Assembly (NCBI RefSeq): GCF_946477055.1
Contig: NZ_CAMKXG010000051.1
Span: 1 to 16,256 of the forward strand
Reading direction: 5' to 3'
Length of the DNA: 16,256 bases
Source of the DNA: Lonsdalea britannica
GTDB lineage: Bacteria; Pseudomonadota; Gammaproteobacteria; Enterobacterales; Enterobacteriaceae
Positions 8,301 to 16,076 of the stretch are shown in pieces (within the stretch, counting starts at the first letter, position 1; each line of letters starts with the position of its first letter). The notes beneath the pieces were generated by a model that searched no databases, was not told where the DNA came from, and saw only the letters and a program-made list of their open reading frames with translations. The position numbers were made by a program, and so were the translations under genes.

Positions 8301-9353
8301 TTAAGCCTGCGGCTGAGTCACAACGTCTTTGATGCCTTTCACTTCGATTTCTACGCGGCGATCCGGGGCCAGGCAGTCGATCAGGGCTTTACGGCCTTTC
8401 ACGCTGTCACAGGTAGAACCGGTAACCGGGTTGGATTCGCCAAGACCACGGGCAGAGATTTTGTCAGACGGGATGCCTTTGGCAACCAGGTAGTCAACGA
8501 CGCTCTGAGCACGGCGAGTGGACAGGCCTTCGTTGTACTGTTCTGAACCCAGACGGTCAGTGAAGCCCAGGACAACAACGGAACCGTCTTTAGGATCCAT
8601 GGTGCTCAGCTGAGTGTACAGCTGGTCCAGAGAGCTCTGGCCTTCAGGACGCAGTTCTGCTTTGTTGAAAGTGAACAGAACGTCAGATTTCAGCGTGAAG
8701 CGTTTGGTCTGAACAACCGGGGCCGGAGCCGGAGTCGGTGCTACGACCGGAGCCGGAGTTTCCTGACCGAAACGGTAAGAAACGCCAACGCTCAGCATGC
8801 CGTTATCAGGACGACCACCTACGGTGCCTGCGTCGCCGATGTTGTTAACCCACTGGTAGTCCAGACGAGTAGCCCAGTTTTTGGTTACTGCGTATTCCAG
8901 ACCTACTGCAGCCATCGGAGAGATACCGGTGTCGTTGCCGCCGCGACCAGTCACGTCGTCGTGGCTGTCAGCACGCCAGAAGAAACCACCCAGACGAGTG
9001 TAAACGTCCAGATCGTCAACGATCGGGTAGCTCAGTTTGGCAGCCAGCTGAACGCCTTGTGCTTTGAAGTTACCGCGGTTTTCACCGGTGTACTTCATGC
9101 GGCCCAGCCAGTCGTAACCCAGTTCGAAGCCCAGGTATTGGTTAGCCTGGTAACCACCGAAGGCGCCTGCGCCCAGCTGGTTTTCGTGCGGGGAGTTAGT
9201 GGTTTGGTAACCGTTACCATACAGGCCAGTGTCATGGAACTGAGACCAGCCCAGTTTGGCGCCTGCGTACCAGGTATTGTCGTTCGGTGCTGCTTGAGCT
9301 ACGGAAGCCAAGCCAGCCAGTGCCACTGCAACTGCGATAGCTGTTTTTTTCAT
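8301..9353 (-). CDS. ompA: OmpA, major outer-membrane porin and peptidoglycan-linking protein
   Basis: Abundant outer-membrane protein: an eight-stranded beta-barrel with a periplasmic peptidoglycan-binding domain. The precursor is 350 residues (E. coli 346). A Sec signal peptide spans 1-21, ending AQA before APNDNTWY. The barrel (about 22-192) shows [33 protein letters not shown] and [14 protein letters not shown] Pro/Ala hinge lies at 199-213. The OmpA C-terminal domain (about 219-340) has FTDRLGS with D266, [15 protein letters not shown], the disulfide-type cysteines C315 and C327, and [12 protein letters not shown]. Differences from E. coli lie mostly in barrel segments matching surface loops (about 43-56 and 128-142), as expected for phage- and antibody-exposed parts. 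I chose ATG 9353 because GAGG lies 6 bases upstream and the signal peptide begins MKKTAIAV. A further in-frame start 6 codons upstream would overlap the leader's ribosome site. Confidence 0.99.
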   Translation of the reverse strand: MKKTAIAVAVALAGLASVAQAAPNDNTWYAGAKLGWSQFHDTGLYGNGYQTTNSPHENQLGAGAFGGYQANQYLGFELGYDWLGRMKYTGENRGNFKAQGVQLAAKLSYPIVDDLDVYTRLGGFFWRADSHDDVTGRGGNDTGISPMAAVGLEYAVTKNWATRLDYQWVNNIGDAGTVGGRPDNGMLSVGVSYRFGQETPAPVVAPTPAPAPVVQTKRFTLKSDVLFTFNKAELRPEGQSSLDQLYTQLSTMDPKDGSVVVLGFTDRLGSEQYNEGLSTRRAQSVVDYLVAKGIPSDKISARGLGESNPVTGSTCDSVKGRKALIDCLAPDRRVEIEVKGIKDVVTQPQA

Positions 9354-9488
9354 TTTACGCCTCATTATCATCCAAACAGGTAATTAACTCTTAGAGTTAA
9401 TAAACCTTTGGTTAAAATCTTTTGAAGGAGACATTGCTCTTAATTATTCTCACCAGTCAGCTGATGTTATATGAAGAGCAACTCCTGC
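9354..9488 (-). promoter_or_regulatory. ompA 5' untranslated leader with hairpin and MicA-type sRNA pairing region
   Basis: The predicted leader is about 135 bases, close to the 133 known for E. coli ompA, where a structured leader stabilises the mRNA. A perfect 8-base-pair hairpin (9383-9390 with 9394-9401, loop TTA) sits just before the translation initiation region. That region reads GGATGATAATGAGG on the minus strand (9373-9360) and is nearly identical to the E. coli sequence targeted by the envelope-stress sRNA MicA. That MicA-like repression operates here is inferred from this conservation; the sRNA gene is not in the window. Confidence 0.75.
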
Positions 9489-9494
9489 GGGTAA

Positions 9495-9522
9495 AGTCTA
9501 CAACGTGATGCAAAAGTTACAA
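9495..9522 (-). promoter_or_regulatory. ompA promoter
   Basis: On the minus strand a -35 TTGTAA (9522-9517) and -10 TAGACT (9500-9495) are 16 bases apart. The surrounding bases, from ACTTGTAA through GTAGACTTTAC, closely match the E. coli ompA promoter as I recall it. The implied start is near 9488. Confidence 0.75.
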
Positions 9523-9540
9523 GTATGATGTTAGAAGCCC

Positions 9541-9710
9541 CAGACAAAAACCTAGCGTTTCACACATACTTACTAACAAATAATAGATTAAATTGTCAGT
9601 TTGGACAGAATATTTATGAGAGGTGATGGGAGGGGGGGAGTAAAGAACTCAATGACTGCGGGGGATCTTTAACTTGGCGGCTTTCCCCCGTAGGAATACT
9701 CTTAATTTAC
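9541..9710. other. Non-coding sulA-ompA spacer with a G-tract and a G/C hairpin
   Basis: No gene is seen between the sulA stop and the ompA promoter. The inverted repeat CGGGGGA (9659-9665) / TCCCCCG (9684-9690), loop 18 bases, lies about 20 bases beyond the sulA stop and may be its transcript end. It lacks a U-run, so intrinsic termination is doubtful. A run of seven G (9632-9638) follows in the same stretch. Confidence 0.45.
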
Positions 9711-10208
9711 TTAATGATACAATCTGGAGTGAATCTTTAACGTAGAAAATGGTCTGTTGATGGCTTTTCGCTCTGGCCGCATGATAAATCCGTAGGTATT
9801 TCCGCTTTCCGCCGCCTCGCGCAGGCGCATTTTTTCTTCGTTTTCCAGCTCCGTCGGCAACCAGCACAGCACCGCGCTGTAGTTCCCCGTTCTCAAGGCT
9901 TTTTCCATTGCCTCCAATGTCCCTGCCGGGTCGATATGATGGAGTTCAATCATTTTGTCGAGCGGCAAGCCCGCCTGCTGCAGCCAGGTGCGACTCAGTT
10001 TTTGCTGCGGCGCCAGCCACAACAGCCAGCGAGACTGCATCCCTAATTGCTGCAACAGCGGCAGCAGCAAAGGCGCCAGAATAGGCTGATCGTCGCTGTA
10101 GACAATTTCACTGATGATGCCGCCGCCGTGAGGGGCGACCGCGGGCGCATCCTGCGTACGTAATGAAGACTGAGAGAAGCGGCGAGCGTTGACGAGTTGT
10201 GTGCGCAT
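9711..10208 (-). CDS. sulA: SulA, SOS-induced inhibitor of cell division
   Basis: During the SOS response SulA binds FtsZ and blocks septation until DNA damage is repaired; Lon protease then removes it. The protein has 165 residues (E. coli 169). The N-terminal ~30 residues are divergent. The core is clearly SulA: GGGIISEIVYSDDQP (28-42), LLLPLLQQLGMQSRWLLWL (47-65), PQQKLSRTW, LRTGNYSAVLCWLP (105-118) and GFIMRP (140-145). The C-terminus LKIHSRLYH keeps the terminal residues used by Lon for recognition. ATG 10208 has a GGTGG ribosome site 9 bases upstream. A LexA operator lies 23 bases before the start codon. It is an isolated single gene between ompA and the divergent sxy, as in other enterics. 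Confidence 0.97.
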   Translation of the reverse strand: MRTQLVNARRFSQSSLRTQDAPAVAPHGGGIISEIVYSDDQPILAPLLLPLLQQLGMQSRWLLWLAPQQKLSRTWLQQAGLPLDKMIELHHIDPAGTLEAMEKALRTGNYSAVLCWLPTELENEEKMRLREAAESGNTYGFIMRPERKAINRPFSTLKIHSRLYH

Positions 10209-10230
10209 AAGTGAATTCCACCGGCAGGGT

Positions 10231-10250
10231 TACTGTATGCGCATACAGTA
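10231..10250 (-). promoter_or_regulatory. LexA box (SOS operator) of sulA
   Basis: TACTGTATGCGCATACAGTA is a perfect 20-base palindrome. One more pair (T10230, A10251) extends it to 22. It fits the CTG-N10-CAG LexA consensus with identical outer bases to the ideal site; only the centre is GCGC instead of TATA. It overlaps the predicted sulA -10, so bound LexA should block transcription. Confidence 0.96.
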
Positions 10251-10273
10251 ATGCGTGTATAAATAAAGATCAA
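10245..10273 (-). promoter_or_regulatory. sulA promoter overlapped by the LexA box
   Basis: On the minus strand a -35 TTGATC (10273-10268) is followed after 17 bases by TACTGT (10250-10245). The -10 is poor and lies inside the LexA operator. The same -35 and layout are seen in E. coli sulA as I recall it. Confidence 0.6.
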
Positions 10274-10424
10274 TCGGAATTTGAAAGCGCCTCGCATAAT
10301 TTACAGGGAATGTCTAGCAACGCCATTTTGTATTTGAGGCAACCGTTTTCGTATGCTTAATTACTTGTTCCCGTTACGTATATTGCGATTCAGCAATTAG
10401 GGTGAACATGATAAGGACAATGTT

Positions 10425-11051
10425 ATGAAGCAGTTATGCGAAAAAAGGATTCGGCAGTCTAAGTACGTTTTTTCCTCTTTGGGAACCATTAGTTCCCGGT
10501 CTCAATTTGGTGGCTACAGCATCGCAGCAGACAAGATTATCTTCGCGCTGGTGTCTAACGGTGAACTTTACCTGCGGGCGTCGCGACAGCATGAAGTGCA
10601 TTTTCGCGCCCGGGAGATGGTGAGCATGGTTTACACCAACCGCGGCGTGCCGGTCCCGCTGAACTATTACGAGGTGGACAATACTTTGTGGAACAACGAA
10701 CCGGAGCTCCTGCAGCTGGCGTCATTGTCGCTGGAAGGGGCACGGCAAGATAAGGCCATCAAGACACGAAGTATCCGATTGAAAGACCTACCCAACCTTA
10801 ACCACTATTTGGAACGGCAGCTGTGGAAAGCCGGGATTCGCAACATTGAACAGCTGCATGAACTGGGGGAGATACAGACCTTTCTTCGTTTGAGCGTCGT
10901 CAGGCACGACCTCAATCTCAGCGTCTTGCTCGCGCTGGCGGGCGCCATTCGAGGCGTTCATCAGGCAGCGCTGCCGGAACACGTGCGCCAAGAGCTGACT
11001 GAGTGGTTCAAGCACCACCTTGCGAGTCAGGGGAAACGGCCTAAGCATTGA
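10425..11051 (+). CDS. sxy: Sxy/TfoX, competence regulator (CRP co-activator)
   Basis: Sxy (TfoX) acts with CRP at CRP-S sites to switch on genes for DNA uptake in gamma-proteobacteria. The 208-residue protein matches E. coli Sxy (209). The TfoX N-terminal domain (about 13-105) has SLGTISSRSQFGGYSI, FALVSNGELYLRA and PLNYYEVDNTLW. The TfoX C-terminal domain (about 118-195) has LKDLPNLNHYLERQLWKAGI, GAIRGVHQAALPEHVRQELTEW. No DNA-binding fold is recognised, in line with a co-activator. ATG 10425 has AAGGA 7 bases upstream. It stands alone between sulA and yccS, in the standard enteric arrangement. Whether the organism is naturally competent cannot be judged from this gene. Confidence 0.95.
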   Translation: MKQLCEKRIRQSKYVFSSLGTISSRSQFGGYSIAADKIIFALVSNGELYLRASRQHEVHFRAREMVSMVYTNRGVPVPLNYYEVDNTLWNNEPELLQLASLSLEGARQDKAIKTRSIRLKDLPNLNHYLERQLWKAGIRNIEQLHELGEIQTFLRLSVVRHDLNLSVLLALAGAIRGVHQAALPEHVRQELTEWFKHHLASQGKRPKH

Positions 11052-11080
11052 TGGGGGTCATCCGACTCGAGGCGTGAATT

Positions 11081-11109
11081 CCCGTGCGCGCAGGGGTTGT
11101 GCGCACGGG
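11081..11109. terminator. Hairpin between convergent sxy and yccS, possible shared terminator
   Basis: A 9-base-pair GC-rich stem has arms CCCGTGCGC (11081-11089) and GCGCACGGG (11101-11109) around an 11-base loop. It sits 30 bases after the sxy stop and 47 bases from the yccS stop. There is no good T-run on either side (GTTCTGG on plus, AATTCACG on minus), so function as an intrinsic terminator is uncertain. Confidence 0.5.
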
Positions 11110-11155
11110 GTTCTGGCTGAACAGCGATGAAGACAAGATCTCTACGCCAAGGCGG

Positions 11156-13312
11156 TTAAGCCTGTGCCGGATTGGCCGACGGTTCCGCCATTTGGTCTTT
11201 CAAGACTTCTAACTCCGGCAGCAGCTCAATCATGAGGCCAATCTGCTGCAACACCAGCTGGTCCTTACTCTCAGACTCCGGATTGGCAGCGTGAATACGT
11301 TCCTCCAGCGACGCCAGTCGCTGACCGAGTTGGCTTCGATCGTTGCCGTCGTGATGCAAAGCGTCGTCCACGTAGCACACGGCGTCATCCAGCAGCTGTA
11401 GCGTTTCTGGCGACGTCAGTTTTTCGCGATGGGCGCCCAGCGTGGAGATATAGCTCAGCAACGTGTGGTTCAGACACATCAACCGAAAAGCATGCTCGCG
11501 TTTTTCTTTGGTCGCATGCGGCTCGACGGACATATTAGAAACCACCGACGCCAGCTCGGCATCGCTATTGTGAGCATCGCGGCGGGCGATACGGTACGCC
11601 AGGCTGTTATTTTTCCCCTGATGGTACTGCTCCATAATCGCATCCAGATAGCGGCAGTTGGCATACAGCGTTTTATTGACGACCGCCGGCAGAGCGCGAA
11701 AACGCCAGTCGGGCCAGATAAAGCTGACTGCCGCCCAGGCGATGCCGCAGCCGATCAGCGTATCGAGCACCCTCGGTACAGTCACTTCGTACCCTTCGCC
11801 CAACAGGTTGAAACACAGCAGCACCAGCAGGGTAATAAACAGGGTCGCATGGGCGTACTGCACGGTGCGGAAGGCGAAAAACAACACGCCGCTGATGACG
11901 ATCAGCGTCATTTGTCCTTCTATCGACGGCACGAAATAGAGGATGGGCAGACCGAACAACACCCCGGCCAGCGTGCCGATGACGCGCAGCGTAAGGCGAT
12001 GACGCGTCGCGTTATAGTTCGGCTGGCAGACAAACAGGCTGGTGAGCAGAATCCAATAGCCGTGCTGCAGATGAGTGACCTGAATAAATGCATAACCGCC
12101 GCACAACAGCACAGATATCCGTACGGCATGGCGGAACAGCGCCGATTTCGGCGTGAGGTGACGGCTGATACGCAGGCAGATATCGCTCCAGCCGGTGATT
12201 TTATCATCCGCCAGCAGCCGGTTTTCTTTCTGCCCGTCCTGTTCGACGGACTGCTCGGATTCAATGGTGGCAAGCTGGGCGTCGATGGCGCGCAGATTGT
12301 TGATCAGGTGGCGCATGGCTTTCAGCTGTGGGGCCGCCGTTCCCTGCGTCGCCAGTTTTTCGAGGGTTAGTTCCAGATGCGCAAAGGCTTTTTCAATGCG
12401 CGGATCGTGCTGGTACTTCTGATGCAGCAAGATGGACTGGGCCAGCTGTTCACAGGCGCGAGATTGCATCGACAGCAGACGCTGAAAACGAAACAGCGCA
12501 TCGCTGTAGCGCAGCGTTTCGCGCAGCTGCGCGTATTGCACATGGGAAGAGCTGGCGCGTTCGTGAATATCCTGCGCGACGAAATAGTAGTGCAGCGTTC
12601 TGCGCGTACTGCGCTGACCGCGATCACCCCGCAGGCGAGTCAGCAGCGAAGACTTGGCCTGGTTAAGCGTGTCGACCAGTTGACCATTGGCCATCGCCAC
12701 ATCAATCAGCGGCTGGTTGTCGTCTTCTGTATCGGGATCAAACAGGTTGGATTTGGCATCGAGGTAGTGCGCAAGCTGATGATAGCAGCGCGCCAGACTA
12801 TCCTGCAGGGGACGGATGGGAAAGAGAATGTGCCCGAACAGCGTGAGCAGGTTGTACCACAGCGCGCCGACCAGCAGCAACGCGGGCTGCTGATACCAGT
12901 TGTCGTAGAGCGAAATCCCGAGCATGGTGTAAATCGCGATCAGCAGCGCGCCGAAGGCGATCGTGGCATAGCGCTGTCCCAGCGCGCCTAGCAGAATAAA
13001 TCCGCAGGTGGACAGCGCGAGTCCAATACCAAACAGCCACGGGTAGGGAAACAGCAGTTCGATGGAGACTGAGGCGATCAAAAAACAGCCCAGCGTGATG
13101 AGCAAATTCATCAGGCGGCCCGTCAGGCGATCGTCCAGATCCGCCAGCGCAGCGGCGACCACGCCGAGCGTAAGAGGAATGGTGGTAGTCGGAATATCCA
13201 GCCACCAGGGAACGACGGCAGCGCCCGCCAGCGCCAGAAAAATACGGATATTGTAGAGCCAGTTACTGTTATAGATGTACCGGCGCAGGGAGGCTGTTAG
13301 GGTCACAATCAC
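11156..13312 (-). CDS. yccS: YccS, FUSC-family inner-membrane protein
   Basis: Large inner-membrane protein of the YccS/YhfK branch of the fusaric-acid-resistance (FUSC) family; role not established, efflux often proposed. It has 718 residues (E. coli about 717-720). A first group of membrane helices spans about 20-165 (FLALAGAAVVPWWL, LGVVAAALADLDDRLTGRL, GQRYATIAFGALLIAIYTMLG). A soluble part covers about 170-390 (LLTRLRGDRGQRSTRR, HYYFVAQDIHERASSSH). A second helix group at about 395-535 has HGYWILLTSLFVCQPNYNATR and MFLV-like aliphatic runs. A soluble tail includes RIARRDAHNSDAELASVVSN. Start: GTG 13312, with GGCGGA 6 bases upstream; another in-frame GTG lies two codons on, so the exact start could shift slightly. 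It begins 15 bases after the yccF stop, so yccF-yccS is an operon. Confidence 0.93.
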   Translation of the reverse strand: MIVTLTASLRRYIYNSNWLYNIRIFLALAGAAVVPWWLDIPTTTIPLTLGVVAAALADLDDRLTGRLMNLLITLGCFLIASVSIELLFPYPWLFGIGLALSTCGFILLGALGQRYATIAFGALLIAIYTMLGISLYDNWYQQPALLLVGALWYNLLTLFGHILFPIRPLQDSLARCYHQLAHYLDAKSNLFDPDTEDDNQPLIDVAMANGQLVDTLNQAKSSLLTRLRGDRGQRSTRRTLHYYFVAQDIHERASSSHVQYAQLRETLRYSDALFRFQRLLSMQSRACEQLAQSILLHQKYQHDPRIEKAFAHLELTLEKLATQGTAAPQLKAMRHLINNLRAIDAQLATIESEQSVEQDGQKENRLLADDKITGWSDICLRISRHLTPKSALFRHAVRISVLLCGGYAFIQVTHLQHGYWILLTSLFVCQPNYNATRHRLTLRVIGTLAGVLFGLPILYFVPSIEGQMTLIVISGVLFFAFRTVQYAHATLFITLLVLLCFNLLGEGYEVTVPRVLDTLIGCGIAWAAVSFIWPDWRFRALPAVVNKTLYANCRYLDAIMEQYHQGKNNSLAYRIARRDAHNSDAELASVVSNMSVEPHATKEKREHAFRLMCLNHTLLSYISTLGAHREKLTSPETLQLLDDAVCYVDDALHHDGNDRSQLGQRLASLEERIHAANPESESKDQLVLQQIGLMIELLPELEVLKDQMAEPSANPAQA

Positions 13313-13327
13313 GATAATTCCGCCTGG

Positions 13328-13774
13328 TTACTGAAAACGGCGTCGGGCATTTGCTTCCCGCGCGGCTCGAGCTTCTTCCACGGAGACCACGCGGCGACCG
13401 ACTGGCCAGAGTGCAATGGCTGCAATTTTGAAGTTGGCGATGCCGACCGGAATGCCGATGACGGTCAGGCACTGCGCAATCCCGCAGGTGATGTGTGAAA
13501 GGCAAAGCCACCAGCCGAAAAAAATCACCCAAAAGACATTCAACAGTGTGCCACCCACATTCAGTAAAGGGTTTTTTTCGGTAGGGCGCAACTCGTCGAC
13601 GTGAACGGCTTCATTACCGTAGGGCAGCAGCGACAGCTTGGTGATTTCCCAGCAAGAGCGGGTCAGGGGAAGCGTAAATATCAATAGGATGCTGACGCAG
13701 GTTGCCAGGAGCCAGGCTAACGTGGTGAAAAATCCGCCCAGGACAAAATTCAGAATGTTGAGCACGGTGCGCAT
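13328..13774 (-). CDS. yccF: YccF, small inner-membrane protein (YccF domain)
   Basis: Inner-membrane protein of 148 residues, the E. coli length, with two copies of the YccF domain; function unknown. The N-terminal half has a membrane segment and LIFTLPLTRSCWEITKLSL followed by PYGNEAVHVDEL. The second half has a hydrophobic segment (NVFWVIFFGWWLCLSHITCG) and GIPVGIANFKIAAIALWPVG. The C-terminus is basic and ends in RREF-like residues (ANARRRFQ). I chose ATG 13774 because GGAG lies 5 bases upstream and the protein then starts MRTVLNILNFVLGG as in E. coli; an upstream in-frame start 10 codons earlier has no ribosome site. First gene of yccF-yccS, divergent from helD. The pairing with YccS hints at a shared membrane role, which is inference. 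Confidence 0.95.
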   Translation of the reverse strand: MRTVLNILNFVLGGFFTTLAWLLATCVSILLIFTLPLTRSCWEITKLSLLPYGNEAVHVDELRPTEKNPLLNVGGTLLNVFWVIFFGWWLCLSHITCGIAQCLTVIGIPVGIANFKIAAIALWPVGRRVVSVEEARAAREANARRRFQ

Positions 13775-13823
13775 AGTTTCTCCAGGACTTGTGTTTTGAA
13801 TCAAACTCTATGATGAAGAAAGA

Positions 13824-13832
13824 ATTATCACA
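13824..13832 (-). promoter_or_regulatory. Candidate extended -10 promoter for yccF-yccS
   Basis: The minus strand reads TGTGATAAT (13832-13824): a TGN extension plus GATAAT, five of six to consensus. The matching -35 (TTAGGA, 17-18 bases upstream) is poor, as is common with extended -10 elements. A start near 13817 gives a leader of about 43 bases. Confidence 0.4.
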
Positions 13833-13835
13833 TTA

Positions 13836-13864
13836 TTGGCAACGATATCCTAACCCGTTTTTAT
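13836..13864 (+). promoter_or_regulatory. Candidate helD promoter
   Basis: TTGGCA (13836-13841, five of six to consensus) and TTTTAT (13859-13864) are 17 bases apart. The predicted start, near 13871, lies after ATG 13863, which supports the internal ATG 13941 as the helD start. The -35 is only a few bases from the divergent yccF -10. Confidence 0.4.
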
Positions 13865-13940
13865 GGCTAGAGCGTGCGATGGCATAGCGGTTAAACTAGC
13901 GATTAAACGACAAGATCTCACAAGGTACGGCGCGGAGATT

Positions 13941-15998
13941 ATGGAACTTAAATCAACTTCGATGGGCAAGCATCTGGCGCAGCACCCTTATAACCGGGTG
14001 AGATTGCTCAATGCTGGCGTCAAAGTCAGCGGCGACAAACACGAATACCTTATCCCATTCAATCAACTGCTGGCGATCCGCTGCAAAAAAGGGCTGATTT
14101 GGGGCGAGCTGGAATTTGAACTGCCGGATCATAAAGTGGTGCGTCTCCACGGCACTGAATGGCAGGAGACTCAGCAGTTCTTTCACTATGTCATGAAAGC
14201 CTGGCAGGGGTGGAGCGACGAAATGAGCCAGGTCAGCGCCGACGTGCTGACGCGTCAAATTGACGCCATTCACCGTCTGGAAACGCGCGACCGATGGTTC
14301 GGACGTAAAGAGCTGGCGCAGTTACAACAGGATATTCGCGAGGCGTTTTCCGCTCTGCCGCTGCCGTTGGAGAGACTCAGCGAATTCGATAACTGTCGAG
14401 ATCACTATTTACGCTGCTTGCAGTGGCTGGAAGCGGGTGAGCCGCAACGTGAAAAAGCCAACCAGCACTGGACGGCACAGACGCTCGACGCGCAGCAGCA
14501 CTTTTTCGCTAACGTAGAAAGTTCTCCCCTGAATCCTTCCCAATGTCAGGCCGTGGTCAATGGCGAGGATGCCGTGCTGGTACTGGCTGGCGCGGGCAGC
14601 GGCAAAACGTCGGTGTTAGTGGCTCGGGCTGCGTGGCTGCTCTATCGCGGCGAGGCGACGCCGGACCAGGTTTTGCTGCTGGCCTTTGGTCGACAGGCGG
14701 CGGAAGAGATGAACGAGCGTATTGAGAGCCGCCTCAATACCCGCGATATCAAGGCCAAAACCTTCCATGCGCTGGCGCTGCATATTATTCAAAGTTGCAG
14801 CCGCAGCGTGCCCACCATCAGTAAGCTGGAAACTGACACCGACCATCGCCGTCACTTCCTGATCAAAGAGTGGCAGCAGCAGTGCAACGATAAGAAAGCG
14901 CAGGCCAAAGGGTGGCGGCAGTGGTTGACTGATGAACTTGAGTGGGATGTGCCCGAAGGCGACTTCTGGCGGGATAAATCGTTGTCCTCCCGACTGTCAG
15001 GTCGTCTTGAACGCTGGCTGGGGCTGATGCGTTCGCACGGCGGTACGCAGAGCGAAATGGTGGAGCTGGCCGATGATGATCGGCGTGCGGTATTTCAACA
15101 GCGCATCAGGCTGATGGCCCCACTGTTAAAGGCCTGGAAAAAAGCGTTGAAAGAGGAAGGCGCGGTCGACTTCTCGGGCTTGATCCATCAGGCGGTTAAT
15201 TTGCTGGATAAAGGGCGCTTCATCAGTCCGTGGAAGCATATTTTGGTCGATGAATTTCAGGATATCTCGCCCCAGCGAGCGCGGCTGTTGTCTGCGCTGC
15301 GGCGGCAAAATCGCGAAACCAGTCTGTTCGCGGTGGGCGATGACTGGCAGGCCATCTATCGTTTCAGCGGCGCGGAACTGGCGCTGACGACCGCGTTTGA
15401 GCACCATTTTGGCGTCGGGGCGCAGTGCGTGCTGGACACCACTTATCGCTTCAACCGACGCATCGGCGAGATCGCCAGCCAATTCGTTCAGCAGAATCCA
15501 AGCCAGCTGAAAAAGGCGCTCAACAGCCTGCGCGACGGGAACAAAAAGTCGGTTGTGTTGCTGCCGGATGAGCAGCTGGAAGGGCTGCTGGATAAAATGA
15601 GCGGTTATGTGAAGCCCGAAGAGCGCATTTTGGTGCTTGCGCGTTATCACCATCTACGGCCCGAGGCGCTGCAAAAGGCGGCGACCCGCTGGCCTAAACT
15701 GAACATCGATTTTATGACGATCCACGCCAGCAAAGGGCAGCAGTCTGACTTTGTGATTATCGTCGGGCTACAGGATGGCAAAGACGGTTTCCCCGCGCCG
15801 GGACGAGAGTCGATGCTGGAAGACGTGCTGTTGCCGACGCCGGAAGATTTCCCCGATGCCGAAGAGCGCCGACTGCTTTACGTGGCGCTGACACGCGCGA
15901 AACATCAGGTTTGGTTGCTGTTCCGTAAAGATGAACCGTCGGTCTTCGTTGAACAGCTGCATCGGCTGGGCGTGCCCAAGCAGCGCAAGGCGAGTTAG
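13941..15998 (+). CDS. helD: HelD, DNA helicase IV (UvrD/Rep superfamily 1)
   Basis: ATP-dependent 3'-5' DNA helicase of superfamily 1A, linked in E. coli to recombination and repair. The protein has 685 residues (E. coli 684). An N-terminal HelD-specific domain (about 1-190) includes NAGVKVSGDKHEYLIPFNQL. Helicase motifs follow in order: Q-motif SPLNPSQCQAV, Walker A AGAGSGKTS (216-224), motif Ia LLAFGRQAAEEM, Ib KTFHALALHII, II DEFQD (437-441), III GDDWQAIYRFSGA (466-478), IV TYRFN (501-505), V TIHASKGQ (593-600) and VI VALTRAK (648-654). All catalytic residues appear intact. ATG 13941 matches the E. coli N-terminus (MELK) and has GGAG close by with a short 3-base spacing. The frame is open back to ATG 13863, but that stretch is unlike HelD and overlaps the predicted promoter. 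It lies between yccF and mgsA, the usual enteric order. It is not the RNA-polymerase-binding HelD of Gram-positives. Confidence 0.97.
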   Translation: MELKSTSMGKHLAQHPYNRVRLLNAGVKVSGDKHEYLIPFNQLLAIRCKKGLIWGELEFELPDHKVVRLHGTEWQETQQFFHYVMKAWQGWSDEMSQVSADVLTRQIDAIHRLETRDRWFGRKELAQLQQDIREAFSALPLPLERLSEFDNCRDHYLRCLQWLEAGEPQREKANQHWTAQTLDAQQHFFANVESSPLNPSQCQAVVNGEDAVLVLAGAGSGKTSVLVARAAWLLYRGEATPDQVLLLAFGRQAAEEMNERIESRLNTRDIKAKTFHALALHIIQSCSRSVPTISKLETDTDHRRHFLIKEWQQQCNDKKAQAKGWRQWLTDELEWDVPEGDFWRDKSLSSRLSGRLERWLGLMRSHGGTQSEMVELADDDRRAVFQQRIRLMAPLLKAWKKALKEEGAVDFSGLIHQAVNLLDKGRFISPWKHILVDEFQDISPQRARLLSALRRQNRETSLFAVGDDWQAIYRFSGAELALTTAFEHHFGVGAQCVLDTTYRFNRRIGEIASQFVQQNPSQLKKALNSLRDGNKKSVVLLPDEQLEGLLDKMSGYVKPEERILVLARYHHLRPEALQKAATRWPKLNIDFMTIHASKGQQSDFVIIVGLQDGKDGFPAPGRESMLEDVLLPTPEDFPDAEERRLLYVALTRAKHQVWLLFRKDEPSVFVEQLHRLGVPKQRKAS

Positions 15999-16014
15999 AT
16001 CAATCGGGAAACAC

Positions 16015-16042
16015 CCGCCGCGATCGAAGCCTATGGCGGCGG
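16015..16042. repeat. Hairpin downstream of helD
   Basis: CCGCCGC (16015-16021) and GCGGCGG (16036-16042) form a 7-base-pair GC stem around a 14-base loop, 16 bases after the helD stop. No T-run follows. It may mark the helD transcript end or simply slow decay. Confidence 0.4.
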
Positions 16043-16076
16043 CAGGTGAGTCAGTGAAGAGGGGCTGAGCATGAAC

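Noticed and set aside
8700..8765. Repeated GGAGCCGGAG-type units within ompA, considered as a tandem repeat
   Set aside because: They encode the Pro/Ala hinge of OmpA, so the repetition is explained by the protein.
10382..10397. ATTGC-N6-GCAAT inverted repeat before sxy, considered as a CRP or CRP-S site
   Set aside because: It lacks the TGNGA half-site core and lies in the likely leader just before the ribosome site; a chance palindrome is as likely.
11429..12370. Plus-strand open frame (313 codons) antisense to yccS
   Set aside because: Same reasoning: Gln/Arg/His-rich shadow of a well-supported gene, no ribosome site.
13863..13940. N-terminal extension of helD from ATG 13863
   Set aside because: The extra 26 residues are unlike HelD, there is no ribosome site, and the ATG lies in the predicted -10 region.
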